Shown piece by piece: positions 32,101 to 43,701 of a DNA stretch of 46,095 bases. Source of the stretch: Azolla pinnata. Its lineage: Eukaryota; Streptophyta; Polypodiopsida; Salviniales; Salviniaceae. Below the pieces are notes generated by a model that saw nothing but the letters and a program-made list of their open reading frames with translations, ran no database searches and was not told where the DNA came from. The stretch lies in contig JBBBWG010031231.1 of the NCBI GenBank assembly GCA_037176905.1, positions 1 through 46,095 of the forward strand, written 5' to 3'. The translations under genes were made by a program, and so were the position numbers. Numbering within the stretch: position 1 is the first letter of the stretch; each line of letters opens with the position of its first letter.

Positions 32101-32237
32101 TTGAAAAGAGAGAGCCCTGCAGAGCTTCCTTTTGATGGTGATCGCGATTTCTCATTATCTCGTTTGCGAAGGTAAGCAGCGATTGCATAGGAAGCGGCAA
32201 GGACAAGGAATGTTGCTAGAGCGACCCGAGAAGACAT
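23173..32237 (-). CDS. APM1: M1-family zinc aminopeptidase (APM1/puromycin-sensitive type), 18 exons
   Basis: Exons in order: 32237-31896, 30959-30817, 30740-30638, 30536-30350, 30265-30172, 27243-27090, 27012-26908, 26290-26174, 26080-25967, 25869-25687, 25601-25295, 25153-25032, 24888-24791, 24459-24282, 24193-24011, 23930-23853, 23676-23602, 23355-23173. They sum to 2,766 nt, or 921 codons plus stop. M1 enzymes remove N-terminal residues from peptides. Visible: GAMEN at 312-316, HELAH at 348-352 with Glu371 after 18 residues (complete zinc site), LTEFEP-type [19 protein letters not shown], and an ERAP1-like C-terminal helical domain ([26 protein letters not shown]). Residues 5-22 are hydrophobic and followed by RKR, suggesting a type II membrane anchor. 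Intron 2 begins with GC (AG/GCAAGC), all others with GT. The start at 32237 is the first ATG of the frame. Everything needed for activity seems present. Confidence 0.95.
27785..29308. repeat. Tandem duplication of about 762 bp in aminopeptidase intron 5
   Basis: Copy A (27785-28546) and copy B (28547-29308) share long stretches: ATGACAAATAATGCTCA, GCTCCACCCCTCCTA, ACCAACGCAATGTGT, TTACCTCTAGTTTAATCTTC and ACAAGAAACTCCTAGCCC. They differ by substitutions and small indels at several percent or more. No protein-coding similarity is seen. The duplication makes this by far the largest intron of the gene (2,928 bp). Confidence 0.92.
29656..29811. repeat. Perfect 78-bp tandem duplication in aminopeptidase intron 5
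   Basis: Two identical 78-bp copies start at 29656 and 29734 with GAACACAAACTTATAGTCC and end GTCCAGCACAAT. Because there is no difference between the copies, the duplication is recent or is an assembly artefact. It lies in the same intron as the older 762-bp duplication. Confidence 0.97.
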
Positions 32238-32980
32238 GGCTGATCGACGACTATGCGGATGACCAGACAACGACAACGACGATGATGATGTCGGCGTTGG
32301 AGATGATGGTGTTGGAGATGATGGCGTTGGTGGTGATCAAGATAATGGGTGGAAGATGGATGATGAAGTTGTTGTTTAAGATAATGATGTGGAAGGCGTT
32401 GCTGTATGACAAGCTACAATGATGTTTCTGTTGATGGATGAAGCTACGACGATGCTGATACTGAGGAGAACGGAATATGATATTCTGATGCCGATGTTGA
32501 TGACGATGATGACACGGACTCAGACGACAACAGATGGCACCTTACGTGTAGATCGAGCTCTACTCGAGTACTGGAACGATCAAGGTGCGAACAAGCAGAC
32601 CATGTAGTGGGCGACCTTGAAGCAGGCACAGGAGATGGAAAGGAAGAGGATGGAGTAGAGGGTCCGAAAGGCCATGGCCCCCTTCTCTCTCTTGCGCGCG
32701 CGCTCTCTCTCTCTCTCTCGGAGATGTCGCTAGGGTTTAACAGAGAAAGAGGATGAAGCAGAAGAGAACACCTGTACAGATATGGTGAATCTGTCCGGGA
32801 TTCTAGAAAGGAAATTTGTACATACTTCCTTTTCTCTCTAAATTTAGTCTCGTTGCTTGTTAGGGTTCCAATTCCATCGCTCGTTTTTCTTTTAAATGAA
32901 ATTATCCTTTCAATTACTTATACCCGAGAACACATCCAATGGACTACACCAAGTAACGCCCTAAGCTTCTACATTCAATT
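32238..32980 (-). promoter_or_regulatory. Leader and promoter region of the aminopeptidase gene
   Basis: Upstream of the aminopeptidase start, the minus strand carries CATCATCGTCGTTGTC-type triplets (32268-32360), then a GA/CT run broken by (CG)n at 32686-32720 and a telo-box (TAGGGTTT on the plus strand at 32731). A second TAGGGTT lies near 32862. GA runs and telo-boxes are common in plant leaders and core promoters near transcription starts. No clear TATA box is seen. Plus-strand frames here come from the triplet repeats. Confidence 0.5.
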
Positions 32981-33369
32981 AGCCAAGCTAACATGTTTCT
33001 TACAATAAATATACCGCTTAAATTAAGTAGGAGGCGGGAGGGTAAACAAAGTATGGTGGTAGATAATTCCACCTAGGTGTCGTGTTAACCAAAGTATAAA
33101 AGGGAGTGCTGCATTGGAGTGTCCTCTAATTGGCCCCACAATGTAGAAATGATTTCTAACCAGATTGTCTTGATTGTCTTGCACCGGTGAGGTTTCCGAA
33201 TCATCCACATAGTTATTGCACAAAGTAGCTCCCATCACATAGTTATTTCTTCTATATAATTCTTACATGAAAAGGGTTGCATAGAAACTGCTCCTTTGTG
33301 AGTGTTCATTGCCTTGCTCTCTCTAGAGCTCTCAATGTCGTGTTGCCATAGTTATTATTAAGGATGCCC

Positions 33370-34110
33370 ATGAAGCCAAACCCCATACTTCTAAACCCTA
33401 AATGTGAAAAGAGCCTAAGAATGCATTTCCATACCTCTTGAGCATATATACATTCTTACAAACAATATTGAAGTGTTTCCAAATCATTACCACAACGAGG
33501 ACAATAACGGATGTTAAACATCCAGCCCCCCATTACAAGCAAGACCTTTGTTTGCTAACGGCCACTGGAAGGTAGCTACTCTCTAAGCATGTGCCCCTTT
33601 CTATATTTTGCGCCAGTAATCATGAATAAACTCCCAATGAAGTCCATTTGCTTCCCATTGTACTTTCGTTGAGGGTGTGTGCCCTGTTTAGTTGTGTTGT
33701 AGCCTTGCACCCCAACTGCATCGTGTATTGGCAAAATGAACGTTTAGCTCCTCTTGCCATGATGTTATTCTTGTCCCACACATGTTCGGTTGGGTCCCAT
33801 TGGAGGCACACAAGGGGTTTCTTCTTATAAACCCAAATCCTTGTGTACTCTTCAACCTTACTTAGTGGTAGGTCAAGGTTCAATATCTTGTCGGTCACTG
33901 CCACAACTATATTCGATGCACCTCCCCTTCCGTTCCTTCTTCATTTACCATAAAACACTAATTGTGCCCTTCACAAACATTCCACATAACTGTAAGTTCC
34001 CTATGATCTCAGATTCTCCAAACCACCCTTGTGAATCACTATTCATGTTGGTTGGAGATGTAGAAAAATTTGCAAGGGATTCTTATACAACTAGTCCCAT
34101 CTCTAAGCTT
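33370..34110 (-). pseudogene. LINE (non-LTR retrotransposon) 3' fragment with zinc-binding RT-associated domain
   Basis: On the minus strand near 33540-33400 I read WPLANKGLACNGG, then MFNIRYCPRCGNDLETLQ, then ECIYAQEVWKCILRLF, split by stops and a small frame change. This is the Cys-rich domain at the end of plant LINE polymerases (CPRCxxxxETLxHxLWECxxAQxVW). A 94-codon frame upstream of it (33904-33620, EYTRIWVYKKKPLVCLQWDP) may be part of the same ORF but lacks recognisable motifs. The fragment is inactive. Confidence 0.7.
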
Positions 34111-34566
34111 GCTAAGCACCGGTTGTTAGTTGCCTGCATGCTTGGCTATAAAACATGACTAGTCCGTGAAAGTGCGACCTATTCTTGTTGCAAACGCTCT
34201 GCAAGCTAACAAGTCCGAACCCCTAACATCCTAAGTTCATTCCAAACTATGGGTTGCCTTTGCAATTCTTTTTCATGGTTTGGCTCGATTTTATGAAGCC
34301 CTTTCTTAATTGTTTTCCAAGCCCTATATTTGGGTTTAATATGTGTGCAAATTTGAAGATTCAAATTCATCAGCACGGACCCCATCTCCACCTTCTCATT
34401 TACCTCCTCTAATCCTTACCAATCACTATTTTAATACATAACAAGGAGTTGGACAAAGTTTGGATGAGGGAGATCTGACACCAACAAATATAATATGCTG
34501 GTGTCGTTTATATCAAGGTACATTAAGAAGACTCTTAGAAATTATGCGAACTTTAAGTCAAAAATG

Positions 34567-34640
34567 GACTAGCTCAATTGGTGAAACATTGGGCTTTTAA
34601 TTTAATGGTTGCAAGCTCAAGTCTTGTTACACCTAGACTT
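34567..34640 (+). repeat. tRNA-Lys-like sequence, probably a SINE head or tRNA pseudogene
   Basis: GACTAGCTCAATTGGTGAAA resembles a tRNA 5' part with an A-box. GGGCTTTTAATTT contains a CTTTTAA loop, like the anticodon loop of tRNA-Lys(UUU). GCAAG-CTCAAGT-CTTGT gives a 5-bp T stem (one mismatch) with a seven-base loop like a B-box. The acceptor stem does not close and the D stem is poor, so it is not a working tRNA gene. Part of it (34587 onward) is repeated after the assembly gap. Confidence 0.5.
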
Positions 34641-34663
34641 GAGACTTATAGTAATTATTACAT

Positions 34664-34763
34664 NNNNNNNNNNNNNNNNNNNNNNNNNNNNNNNNNNNNN
34701 NNNNNNNNNNNNNNNNNNNNNNNNNNNNNNNNNNNNNNNNNNNNNNNNNNNNNNNNNNNNNNN
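34664..34763. other. Assembly gap, 100 N
   Basis: Exactly 100 N, the conventional length for a gap of unknown size. The 77 bp before it (34587-34663) are identical to the 77 bp after it (34764-34840). Any reading frame drawn across the gap is meaningless. Confidence 0.99.
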
Positions 34764-34841
34764 CATTGGGCTTTTAATTTAATGGTTGCAAGCTCAAGTC
34801 TTGTTACACCTAGACTTGAGACTTATAGTAATTATTACATG

Positions 34842-36600
34842 ATTACAAAAGAAAGTGTACCTCAAAGATCACTACGTCGCTTTAGCTAGTTGTGTTATTG
34901 AAGGGGCCATCTGTAAACGTCATCCTAATGCCCCACTTAAATATACACGTGGTGATCAACCAATGGTAACTATCTCTACCTTTCAAATTATATATTTTAT
35001 ATGACATAATTTAGGATGGAATGTTATAATAATACATTAAATATTATAAATGATTTCATGTGAACTAATCTATAGGGTAACATAGTTACATATCCCCAAG
35101 AGGATGATGATGATGATGATGATGATGACAGTGAAATTAATCAATATTTTCCACATATAAGATATTTAAAGTTAGGCAAGCTTTGGGAGTGTTGGAGCGA
35201 TCTGTGATTTGTCGTTTAATGCACCCGGTTTGGCGATAGAGACATCCAAGGATTATCCTCTTCTAGCAAAATGAAGACCATTGCTTCGCACCATATGATC
35301 GACAAGCTTATGGGAGTGGCCAAATAGCACCTCAATGTCGCAAGGTGGTGAAGTTTTTAGCTTCTAAGGTATTATAATAAAGTATAACCTTTCCACAAGT
35401 TGGTCGAGGCCTATTTGTCACTCAAGCATACACGTTCTTCCACATTCAGAGGTTACATTGATGTCATTTTATAGTCCTATATACAATTGGTCAATATGAC
35501 ATTGACTAGTACGGTATATAAGGAGTTTGACAACTTATGGACTTTGTGCAAATGTCGCCTCTATGAGTGAAGAAAAATAGGGCTTGTGCCTTCGGCGAGA
35601 GGATATATATATTGATAGAAGACCTTATACATAAGGAAATATAGCAGGATTAATTAATAGTAGTCGAAGAAGAACCATTATAACTATTATGTGTTTATAA
35701 AATGTAGTAATAGTCATATTCCTGAACATATGACTCAAGATGTGCCGATCTATATTTTACTAACTGTTATTAGATCATTACGTGTTTGAGAAGAAATACT
35801 AAATTATGTTTAACATAGACAAGACCGGGCTCCGATCTAATGCTAATCTATATTGTCGTTGATTTTTATGACATTTTCTATATAAATGTCAATCTTTTTA
35901 TAATAATTCTATTTTGTTGTTTATTTATTTTTATATTTAAATACAAATTTATAGGGATATTGATATAGACTATCACCGTATAATCAACAACAAACATAAT
36001 CTTCCTTTGCCTAACGAGTATATGAATGTGTTTCGTAAATATGATCGAGATTTACCACAATCAAGCTTAACCACGTTGCCCATTTGACTAGTCTGATAAA
36101 GCGCACCCAAAGCAGCTTGTCGATTTCTTCCTTGTAATCTAAACTATTTGATATGTAGTCAAGATTTTACCATAAGCCAAAAGCCAATCAAACCAAACCA
36201 GAGCCTAATGGCTCAAACATATAGAAAATTAAAATAGTAAAAATCAATATATAGACATTTCATGTATTGATATATGTTATAGGTCATAATATCAATTTCG
36301 GATAGATAAAATAGAAAGAAAGATCACTTTTAACTAACTATTAATGTTTGAATAAAGAGGTACGAAGTATCACAATTTTATATATCTTTAATAATAAACA
36401 ACTTATATAGTTAAGCCATGGTTTTGAATGTTTTAAGCCCAAACCATGGATTTATAAACCAAATCAAACTAAACTAATCACCTCTCGAGCCAAACCCAAG
36501 CAAATTGTTAAGTCAGTAAACAATTATCAATCGATTTTAAGGTTTTTTTTTGGCTCAATCGAATTTGTTGCCTATTTATCCATATTACATTTGGGCATTG
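34842..36600. other. Unassigned AT-rich region with a possible gene relic
   Basis: No convincing gene is seen. One possible relic reads on the plus strand from 34870 (HYVALASCVIEGAICKRHPN) to 34965, where a GTAAC donor occurs. After a TATAG acceptor at 35075 it continues in frame with GNIVTYPQE, a run of Asp from a (GAT)n repeat (35104-35128) and SEINQYFPHIRYLK, stopping near 35206. A second open stretch near 35958-36075 (NNKHNLPLPNEYMNVFRKYD) is equally unassigned. These could be transposon debris. Confidence 0.25.
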
Positions 36601-36659
36601 GGTATATCAGTCCGGCCATTAACCCCTGCACTAAGAGTACCCAATATTAGTCATCTCTA

Positions 36660-37780
36660 ACTTCTTTTTCTCTATACAACAACTTTTTCTTTCCATCCAT
36701 TTTCCACATATAAAGAATCTAGTACATTTTCCAAGAGAAACGAGTCTTCTACTGTTGTTCCCCCAAATTTGAGAACTACTTGTAGTATGTAAATTGTTCC
36801 ATTACTTATGTTGAGATGAAAAACTCGGATCCTTTGACTCTTTTTGTCAAATTGTGAAAAATATAGAATGTTGGTGTTATGAGGTCCCCAACATTTGACC
36901 CAAAATGTAAGTTTCAAGCACTTGGTGCTCTTGAATCATCAATACATCAATAGGTCCTCCAACTAAGAACTTTTGGAATTCAAGTTGAGACTTTCCTCTT
37001 TAGAGAAATCCTCCCAAACATGGTACATTCCAAGAAGTTATCTGCATCGATGAACCCAGTTGGTGGGGATCAGCAACGTTTATTCTTTCCATGCCTAAGG
37101 CAAGCGTCAACATAGTAATTGTGCTGCCCAATGCAATGTTTTATTGACCGCTGAATTGCCGTTGTAATTGAAATAAAGAGGGCTTTGGAGGCATGGTCAA
37201 ATCTCTTCCATTTGCAGATTAGCCAAGATCTTAATGAAGTTGGCTTAAATGGCCTCCAACACGTTTAGAGGTGGTTCATCAAGAGCAAATGACAATGTCA
37301 TACTACCTTCAATGCCATCATAGAATGTCCCTGTAGTCATTTGAGCTGGTGTAGTGATGCTAAGTTCGCGTTGTCAATCTGTTGACACCTCTGAAAATCA
37401 TGGGGATCGATAATGTTTTCCGGGCTACTTACCCTAAAAGATTTTCTAGTTGGGTATTAGTGTGAAATATGAAGAGGATCTATTCCATGGTGTTTCCTTT
37501 CCTTCTAGGGACAACCTTTCGTTAGATGACCAATGGAGCAACATACAAAACATTGGTTTGGCGGCCCCTGACATTTGATTGTGTGTTCCCACTCATTCTC
37601 ATTTCCTGGTGGAAGATATGTATATCTTGGAGCAGTGAATAAAGTACACACTAAATCTTCACGTAAACACAAGAGATGAATCAAAATAAATATTTGGTTT
37701 GGATCGGGCTTCCATGATTGTGGAAACAGAAGCATTATCTTGAGCACAGCAAAAAGTACATGTACAAACAACCATACAAA
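36660..37780 (-). pseudogene. LINE 5' fragments: ORF1 zinc knuckle and start of the endonuclease
   Basis: On the minus strand, 37771-37505 ends in CFVCCSIGHLTKGCP, a C-x2-C-x4-H-x4-C zinc knuckle after PPGNENEWEHTIKCQGPP, typical of plant LINE ORF1 proteins. Farther along the same strand (about 37080-36670) are pieces of an apurinic-type endonuclease start: an ITSWNV-like opening, IDVLMIQEHQ, and TFWVKCWG, then fragments in shifted frames. The reverse transcriptase that should follow is not seen; the zinc domain at 33.4 kb may be the other end of the same or a related element. Confidence 0.65.
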
Positions 37781-37789
37781 CCATTTGTA

Positions 37790-38433
37790 TTAATTATACA
37801 AGATGCAAAAGTTGGCCTTGATCTCTTAATAATGCATGAGCTCTTGATTCCGAATCCAATATAAAACAATGTGTTTTGTCGTCGTTAAATGTTGTAGCCA
37901 CAAATATGTGTTAATACACTTTTTTGTATTAACCCTTTTGTCAATTATTGAACACGCTAATGATGCATGACACCTTTAGCTTCGTAGGTGTTTATGATCA
38001 AACCCAAGAACTGATCAACTGAGATAGGATTCCTTAAGAGTAACTTAACCACTGACTTTGAGCAACAAACTATTGTCAACATGGATGCATTGCCTTGATT
38101 ATGGTCTTGAATGACTAATGTTAAACAAAACATTAACTAGATTCCCTTACATGGCTTTGATCATGGTAGATTTTCACTTAGCTCCATGATATGCCCTTGC
38201 TAAATCATTCATCCCCCATTTATGATTCATTTTCCTTATGATAAGAACAGGATCCATTTTCTTTATGTAAATAAGTATTCATTTCATGTGATAGTGTTCG
38301 ATCTCAATGATCAAAAATATTTTGATTTCGTACAAGAAACCATTATTTCCCTCAAACATGTAATCTAATCAATCACACATGGTATGAATGGAATGTAATC
38401 ACCGTAAACCAATTTACTTTCAGCTACATATGT
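37790..38433. other. Region downstream of NME7, no feature recognised
   Basis: AT-rich sequence with stops in all frames. I see no coding similarity, clear polyadenylation signal or repeat. Confidence 0.5.
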
Positions 38434-41400
38434 TCACCTTAAGTTGTGATTCGTGTGCTCCATTGCCTCTTGAAATGGATTGAAGGAATGCTTGAAGATG
38501 AATTTGCACTCCAAGACGCCATCCTCAGGTAAATCTGTGCAATGAACTCCATTTTTAACCTGCATGAGGTTGGAAGTGTATGAGACACTGGTATTTATAG
38601 ATTCAAACTTGGTAGAATACACATGGTGGATAGACTATGCCAGCTAGCATACATACGCACAAATAGACATGCATACATGCATGCTTGTACATAAGTAGAC
38701 ATGCATAAGTTTACTCACCGAATGCTTTACTTTGTAACATATTAGGCATTACATCAGAGTCGATAAGTGGTGAGAGCCCAAGACAGATCAAGCATAATTA
38801 TGCTCAACCATAAATCATAACCAATCAGTGCATGTGGATACTATATCAGCCATCTCGTATATATGACTGGGAAACCACAATGCAAAGGAAGTGATTTACA
38901 CCAAACCACCAATATGTGCCAGCACAAAGGACTTTTATATAAGCTTCTCCACTATCGATACATGCATATGGTGAAGCAAAAACCTGAGAATTCAGGGTCA
39001 TTTGAAGATGCTTTCATTGAAACAATGAATCCCACATATACAACTCCACAAATCTGTTTGCATATAAATATGTGTGTGTATTGACAATGGACAAGGGTCA
39101 TACCTTGTTGATGCCAAATTTTGCCCGAAGTGTGTTCGGACGAACAATGCGGCAGGCCTCAGAATCTGGTGGCCCACAAAATTCTCGGAAAGCAGACACT
39201 GGATTTCCCTGGCCATCTTTATTCCTTATCTCTAATGCGATGAAGGGGGATGACGCCAGCTCATGCACCATTGCCTGTTTTAATACAATTAGAACTTCCC
39301 CAATTAGCTCCATCATATCTCTATATTAGAAAAGAAACATTTGACATTGATTATTATGGTTTCTAATTTGAGATAGAAACATTGCCATCAACTATTTCAA
39401 GATGAAGAAAAGAGCACCTTCACCTTATATAAGGTCTAATCTATACTTCAATAAACCCCATTTAAAAGAAAAAAACAGGTGTACCACTCCCATAAGATTA
39501 CTGGAAACGTATTTAGGATAATCGATAATTCATCATTAAAGACACAGTCAGGCAACAAGAGTAGACTTCAGGTACAGCTGAATATAGAGTAACTCGTTTA
39601 ATCCGTTACAATACTGATGGCTATTGTGTATTCTTCATTATGACACCTACAAGATAGCCAACAGCCACCTCCATGCACGATGGGGATTTGTAGCAAGTAA
39701 CAACCAAATTGAACATGTCTGGGAAAACTCTCATATGGATAGGACTTCGACAAAATGAGAAATTAACACAGAAGTGGGCACTTCCACTATTAATGTTTAC
39801 TGTGCATGGACGGTTTCAACATCGAAGTTCAAATCCGTAATTTATGGCTATCTTAGCAGAAATGGCAAATTAATACCAGGACAGAAAAATCCATGGCCCA
39901 AATAGAATAAATCCATAAGAATGTGCCTATCAGCCTATTGCAGATAATAGTAATGTTGCTCTCTGGTAATATTTCCCTGTGTGGAATTTTTGCACCATAA
40001 TACGATTGAAGTTACTGCTCCATCTCTGGTTTGTATGCAGGCAGCTTTTCAAGATGATATGTCTCAGACAGTTTTCACATGGGTCATAATTGAGATAATT
40101 CAACATACCTCGCAACACTATTTGCTACAGTAGAAGATCATTAGTTGGTGGATCCAAATCTCATATTCAGTTCTAAGTAACCATTTTTCAAGCTTCCAGA
40201 CGTAGTATACTTGTTCTGTAGAAAAAGTAATAGAAAAGGATACATCATCTGCCTACAAATGATCAGGCTCACCGTTTTATAACTGTAAATGTGATGACAG
40301 CACCATCCTTGGGAGATCTCTATTTCTATACCATCATCACCTTAGGACTATTATCTACTTGCCACAGGAATAAATATATGAGAAAGATTAGCTTATATTT
40401 CCTCTTGGATGAGGAAGAAAGAAGAATTTTCTAACTGGAATGCATGATTCAACATGATTCATATTGTCCTTTAAAAAAGTTCCAACCACTATGACATCAT
40501 AAGTTTGAAGGGCCAAAGAAAGAAATAAGTCTTCATGGAATGACACACAAACATGAGTTAGGCATGCATGATCCAAAGAATATGGGAGGTGATAAGGAGC
40601 GAACTACTCATACAAACAGGGTTGTCCATTATGGCACCTCTGATCCCATGGCTGAGCAATAAAGAAATGAACTATGATGGAGTCAGCAGACAAAGAAAAT
40701 ACACTCTTGGAGAAGTGTTTCTGGTGTACTGAGTACAAAAAAACACAGGAAGAGGATAATACATTTGGCAAATTATTTCCGAAAAAGATAGATGCATCAA
40801 AATTAAAAGGCCCTACTATTCTTGCAAAATCAATAATCAGAATTTTTTCGTTCAGAAATTACATGAAAATCTTGAAGAACTCCTTTGTATATCTCATAGA
40901 AATCAGCAGCATTTGGTTGACTGAATGTGAGGAGCTCCATTGCAGTAATATCGAACTTTTTCTGAATGAGATCTATAACTTTCCCCGCTGCACCTGAAAA
41001 TGACATTTATATACCATAAATCAAAGAGATTAGCTTATGTAGAAAACCGACTACTAAATAAAAATGCACAAATTTCCACTCGTTCAAAATTTTGCAAGGC
41101 TTTCAGATGATCAGAGAAAAAATGAGAGATATTCACTTTATACAGACGAGATTCTGCTCGTTATGCTGGAATAGAAGGCTATAAGCAAATGAGAATGACA
41201 AAATAGCTAAGAAATTATTATTTTATGCACATCAATAAACAATTTCCAGATCCATGTAGTTGATAACAGATGCTAATCTCCCGTTCTTCTTTTCTTTAAG
41301 AAGGTTTTCTCCTATTTGGACCACCATACAATTGTTTCCTTAAATGAAAAAAGGATATGTTCTTCACTTAACTACGCCAATGTCAATCTGCTTCACTGAA

Positions 41401-43701
41401 GAATGTCAAACCAGATGTCGATATTATAGTAAGCGTATCATACCGTCAAAAACCAAATGTGGCTTGATCAAACATAGTGTGCAATTCTCAAGACACGCAC
41501 AGTGGCCAAAATTCCTATCCCTAAAGAAGAAAGCAGATTCCTGCAAAAAATACGCATAATCCATTCATGAGTCTAACCATATGTTTGTATGTAGATACAA
41601 AATTTTGTGACATGTGTTATAAAAATGTTCTGTTCCATGATACTAAATTGTAGACAAATCTTCTGCAGAAAGCATTTATAGACGTGTGTAGTTAAAATGA
41701 GTCAGTGCAAAACATGACTTTCATATATACTATATAGCACATTTCTGACTCTTCTATTAAAAAATAATAGGCCTACCTTCCTTGCATTTTCTTCTGAATC
41801 AGAACCATGACAGGCATTTTGGGTGCTGTTTGTCCCAAACAATGCCCTAATTGATCCAGGATCCTTCTCTCGGGCTTCCTCACTGTTTGTTGGGCCTATT
41901 TACATTAAGAAACATTCTTTGCCTTAAAAGTTATTATAGTCGTTGGAATTATTCGGTTACAAAGCACCGTGGAAGAGATCCCCATGACACTATGAGGTTA
42001 AGATACTATTATACTATTGCAGTGAGCACAAATCGTAGTTTTTTCTAAGTTTCGAATTTTTCAGCCGCCTAATATTCACCAATGCCTTAGTTATTTTCAA
42101 TTTTACAATTAGCACTATGAATTCATGAAAGAAACTTAATTTTCGAACTGGAGTGAGCTGAAGAATCAAAATTCATGTAGCTTTATGTTCGGAGATCAAT
42201 TTGAATGCTAACTTGGTTAGTTAGTGGAAGTTTGAAGTTTTGTGATTATAGAAGTTTGAATATCGCATGACTATATTCCACAATCCTGTTAACCAGATTG
42301 CAAACACTCTTTTCTGGAGACACCGTTGATATCCTTACCCAGAAGTTTCCTCCATCTTTTGATGGCTTCATCAGCAACTAGTTCCATTGCAACACAGCAC
42401 CCACTCGACATAAATCGTGTTAAAGCACTGCAATATGAATTCAACCAGGAAGTAACCTCAATGCATTGAATAAGTATTCATCATTAATACTTAAGTGCCA
42501 TGGCATAAGGCTGTACTCTTATTCTTTCCTTCTTATATAGAAGAAATCAAACGATTAAACTCTCTAAGGTATATTCTTTTCAGTTTAAAATGAATAACTG
42601 CATGCGTACCCATAGAAAGGTTTGCTGGAATGTACTTTATAGAATTCTTGAGCATCTTCATGGGTCAGTTTGCACATTCTTAGTTGTTTTATAAGGAAAT
42701 CATTGGCATATATCATATCAATGATCCGCCCCATATGCTTTACGCCATCAGGTTTGATCAACGCAAATGTCCTGTTACAATAAACAAATATACACAATAG
42801 AATCATGCTGCAAAATGTCACTTCTTGATTAATAGTATCTTAGGTGTAAACTCCAAACTTGCAAGCATTGAGCTATCTTTCCATAAAATTAGTATATCGA
42901 TCCATGGATTCTTCAACAAAATTGATTTCAGTTCAAATTTTCGGTTTAAATTCTGAAAATAAGTCGTTTTAAAGGAAATGAAGAAAATGTGAAACCAATA
43001 ATGTGACAGGAAAAGAACTGCTGAGAAAGAGCTATATTAAAAGGGGAAATATGCTGAAAAAGGAATCCGATATGCTTTTCTGTAAAAACCATGAATTAAG
43101 AATTATTTTCATTTGGAGATATGGAGTTCCATTTATGGATCAAGATCTTGAGGATGAATGAAAAATACATCCCCATCATGAGTTTTATCGTAATCTGAGC
43201 CTATACTGAGAAAGAAAAATTATTTCACGTCTTTTAAATGTTCAAATCCTATAAGGGAAAATTAATTTTAATTTTTTTTAATTTTACTTTGATTTCATGT
43301 ACAAAATAAATCAATGTCTCATACGTTTCTTGACGCCCTCGTAGATTTTTTTTAGTGAATTCATCACCATAGGATTCGACTATAAGCTGTCTTCCATAAA
43401 CATTTATCGATGCTCCAATATAGAGATGTTCTAAATGTATTTCAGGGTGAGCAATCCTTTTCAAAAAGATTCTCTGGTTTTTTATATCAAACTGCAGAAT
43501 AATCCACGGAGCATGTCATGTCAGTTGTGAAAACTAATGGCTTATAAGACAGTAGACCTGATTTAGAAGTGAACGCACCATCTCAATAGAATGATCATGA
43601 GTATAGTAGAAGAGTTGGTAATGCCATATTAACAGCGTTTTAGGATCAAGCCAACGCACATCAAAAGCATAGCGACAGCCCTCACCAGTCCTGGTATCCA
43701 T
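38434..43701 (-). CDS. NME7: NME7-type nucleoside diphosphate kinase homologue (DM10 + two NDK domains), 9 exons
   Basis: Exons in order: 43701-43579, 43491-43325, 42771-42610, 42427-42339, 41895-41777, 41540-41444, 40993-40863, 39274-39104, 38559-38434. They sum to 1,185 nt (394 codons plus stop), all GT-AG. The DM10 domain covers about 1-95 (YAFDVRWLDPKT, RIFLKR, HLEHLYIGASINVYGRQL). The first NDK domain follows from ETTFALIKPDG (96-106) with the HGSD active-site motif at 210-213. A second NDK domain runs from LIKPH (244-248) to VHCTDLPEDGVLEC, its His at 359. In animals and green algae NME7 is a microtubule inner protein of cilia and flagella and associates with gamma-tubulin. The plant protein is expected mainly in plants with flagellate sperm. 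The last 18 residues after FKH extend slightly past the usual end. Nothing suggests inactivation. Confidence 0.94.

Noticed and set aside
31791..32276. Aminopeptidase start extended to 32276
   Set aside because: That position is TTG; the first ATG in frame is at 32237 and directly precedes the hydrophobic segment.
34567..34640. Functional tRNA-Lys gene
   Set aside because: Acceptor stem does not pair and the D arm is degraded.
34578..34889. A 103-codon open frame spanning the N gap
   Set aside because: A third of it is unknown sequence and the two sides are the same 77-bp repeat.
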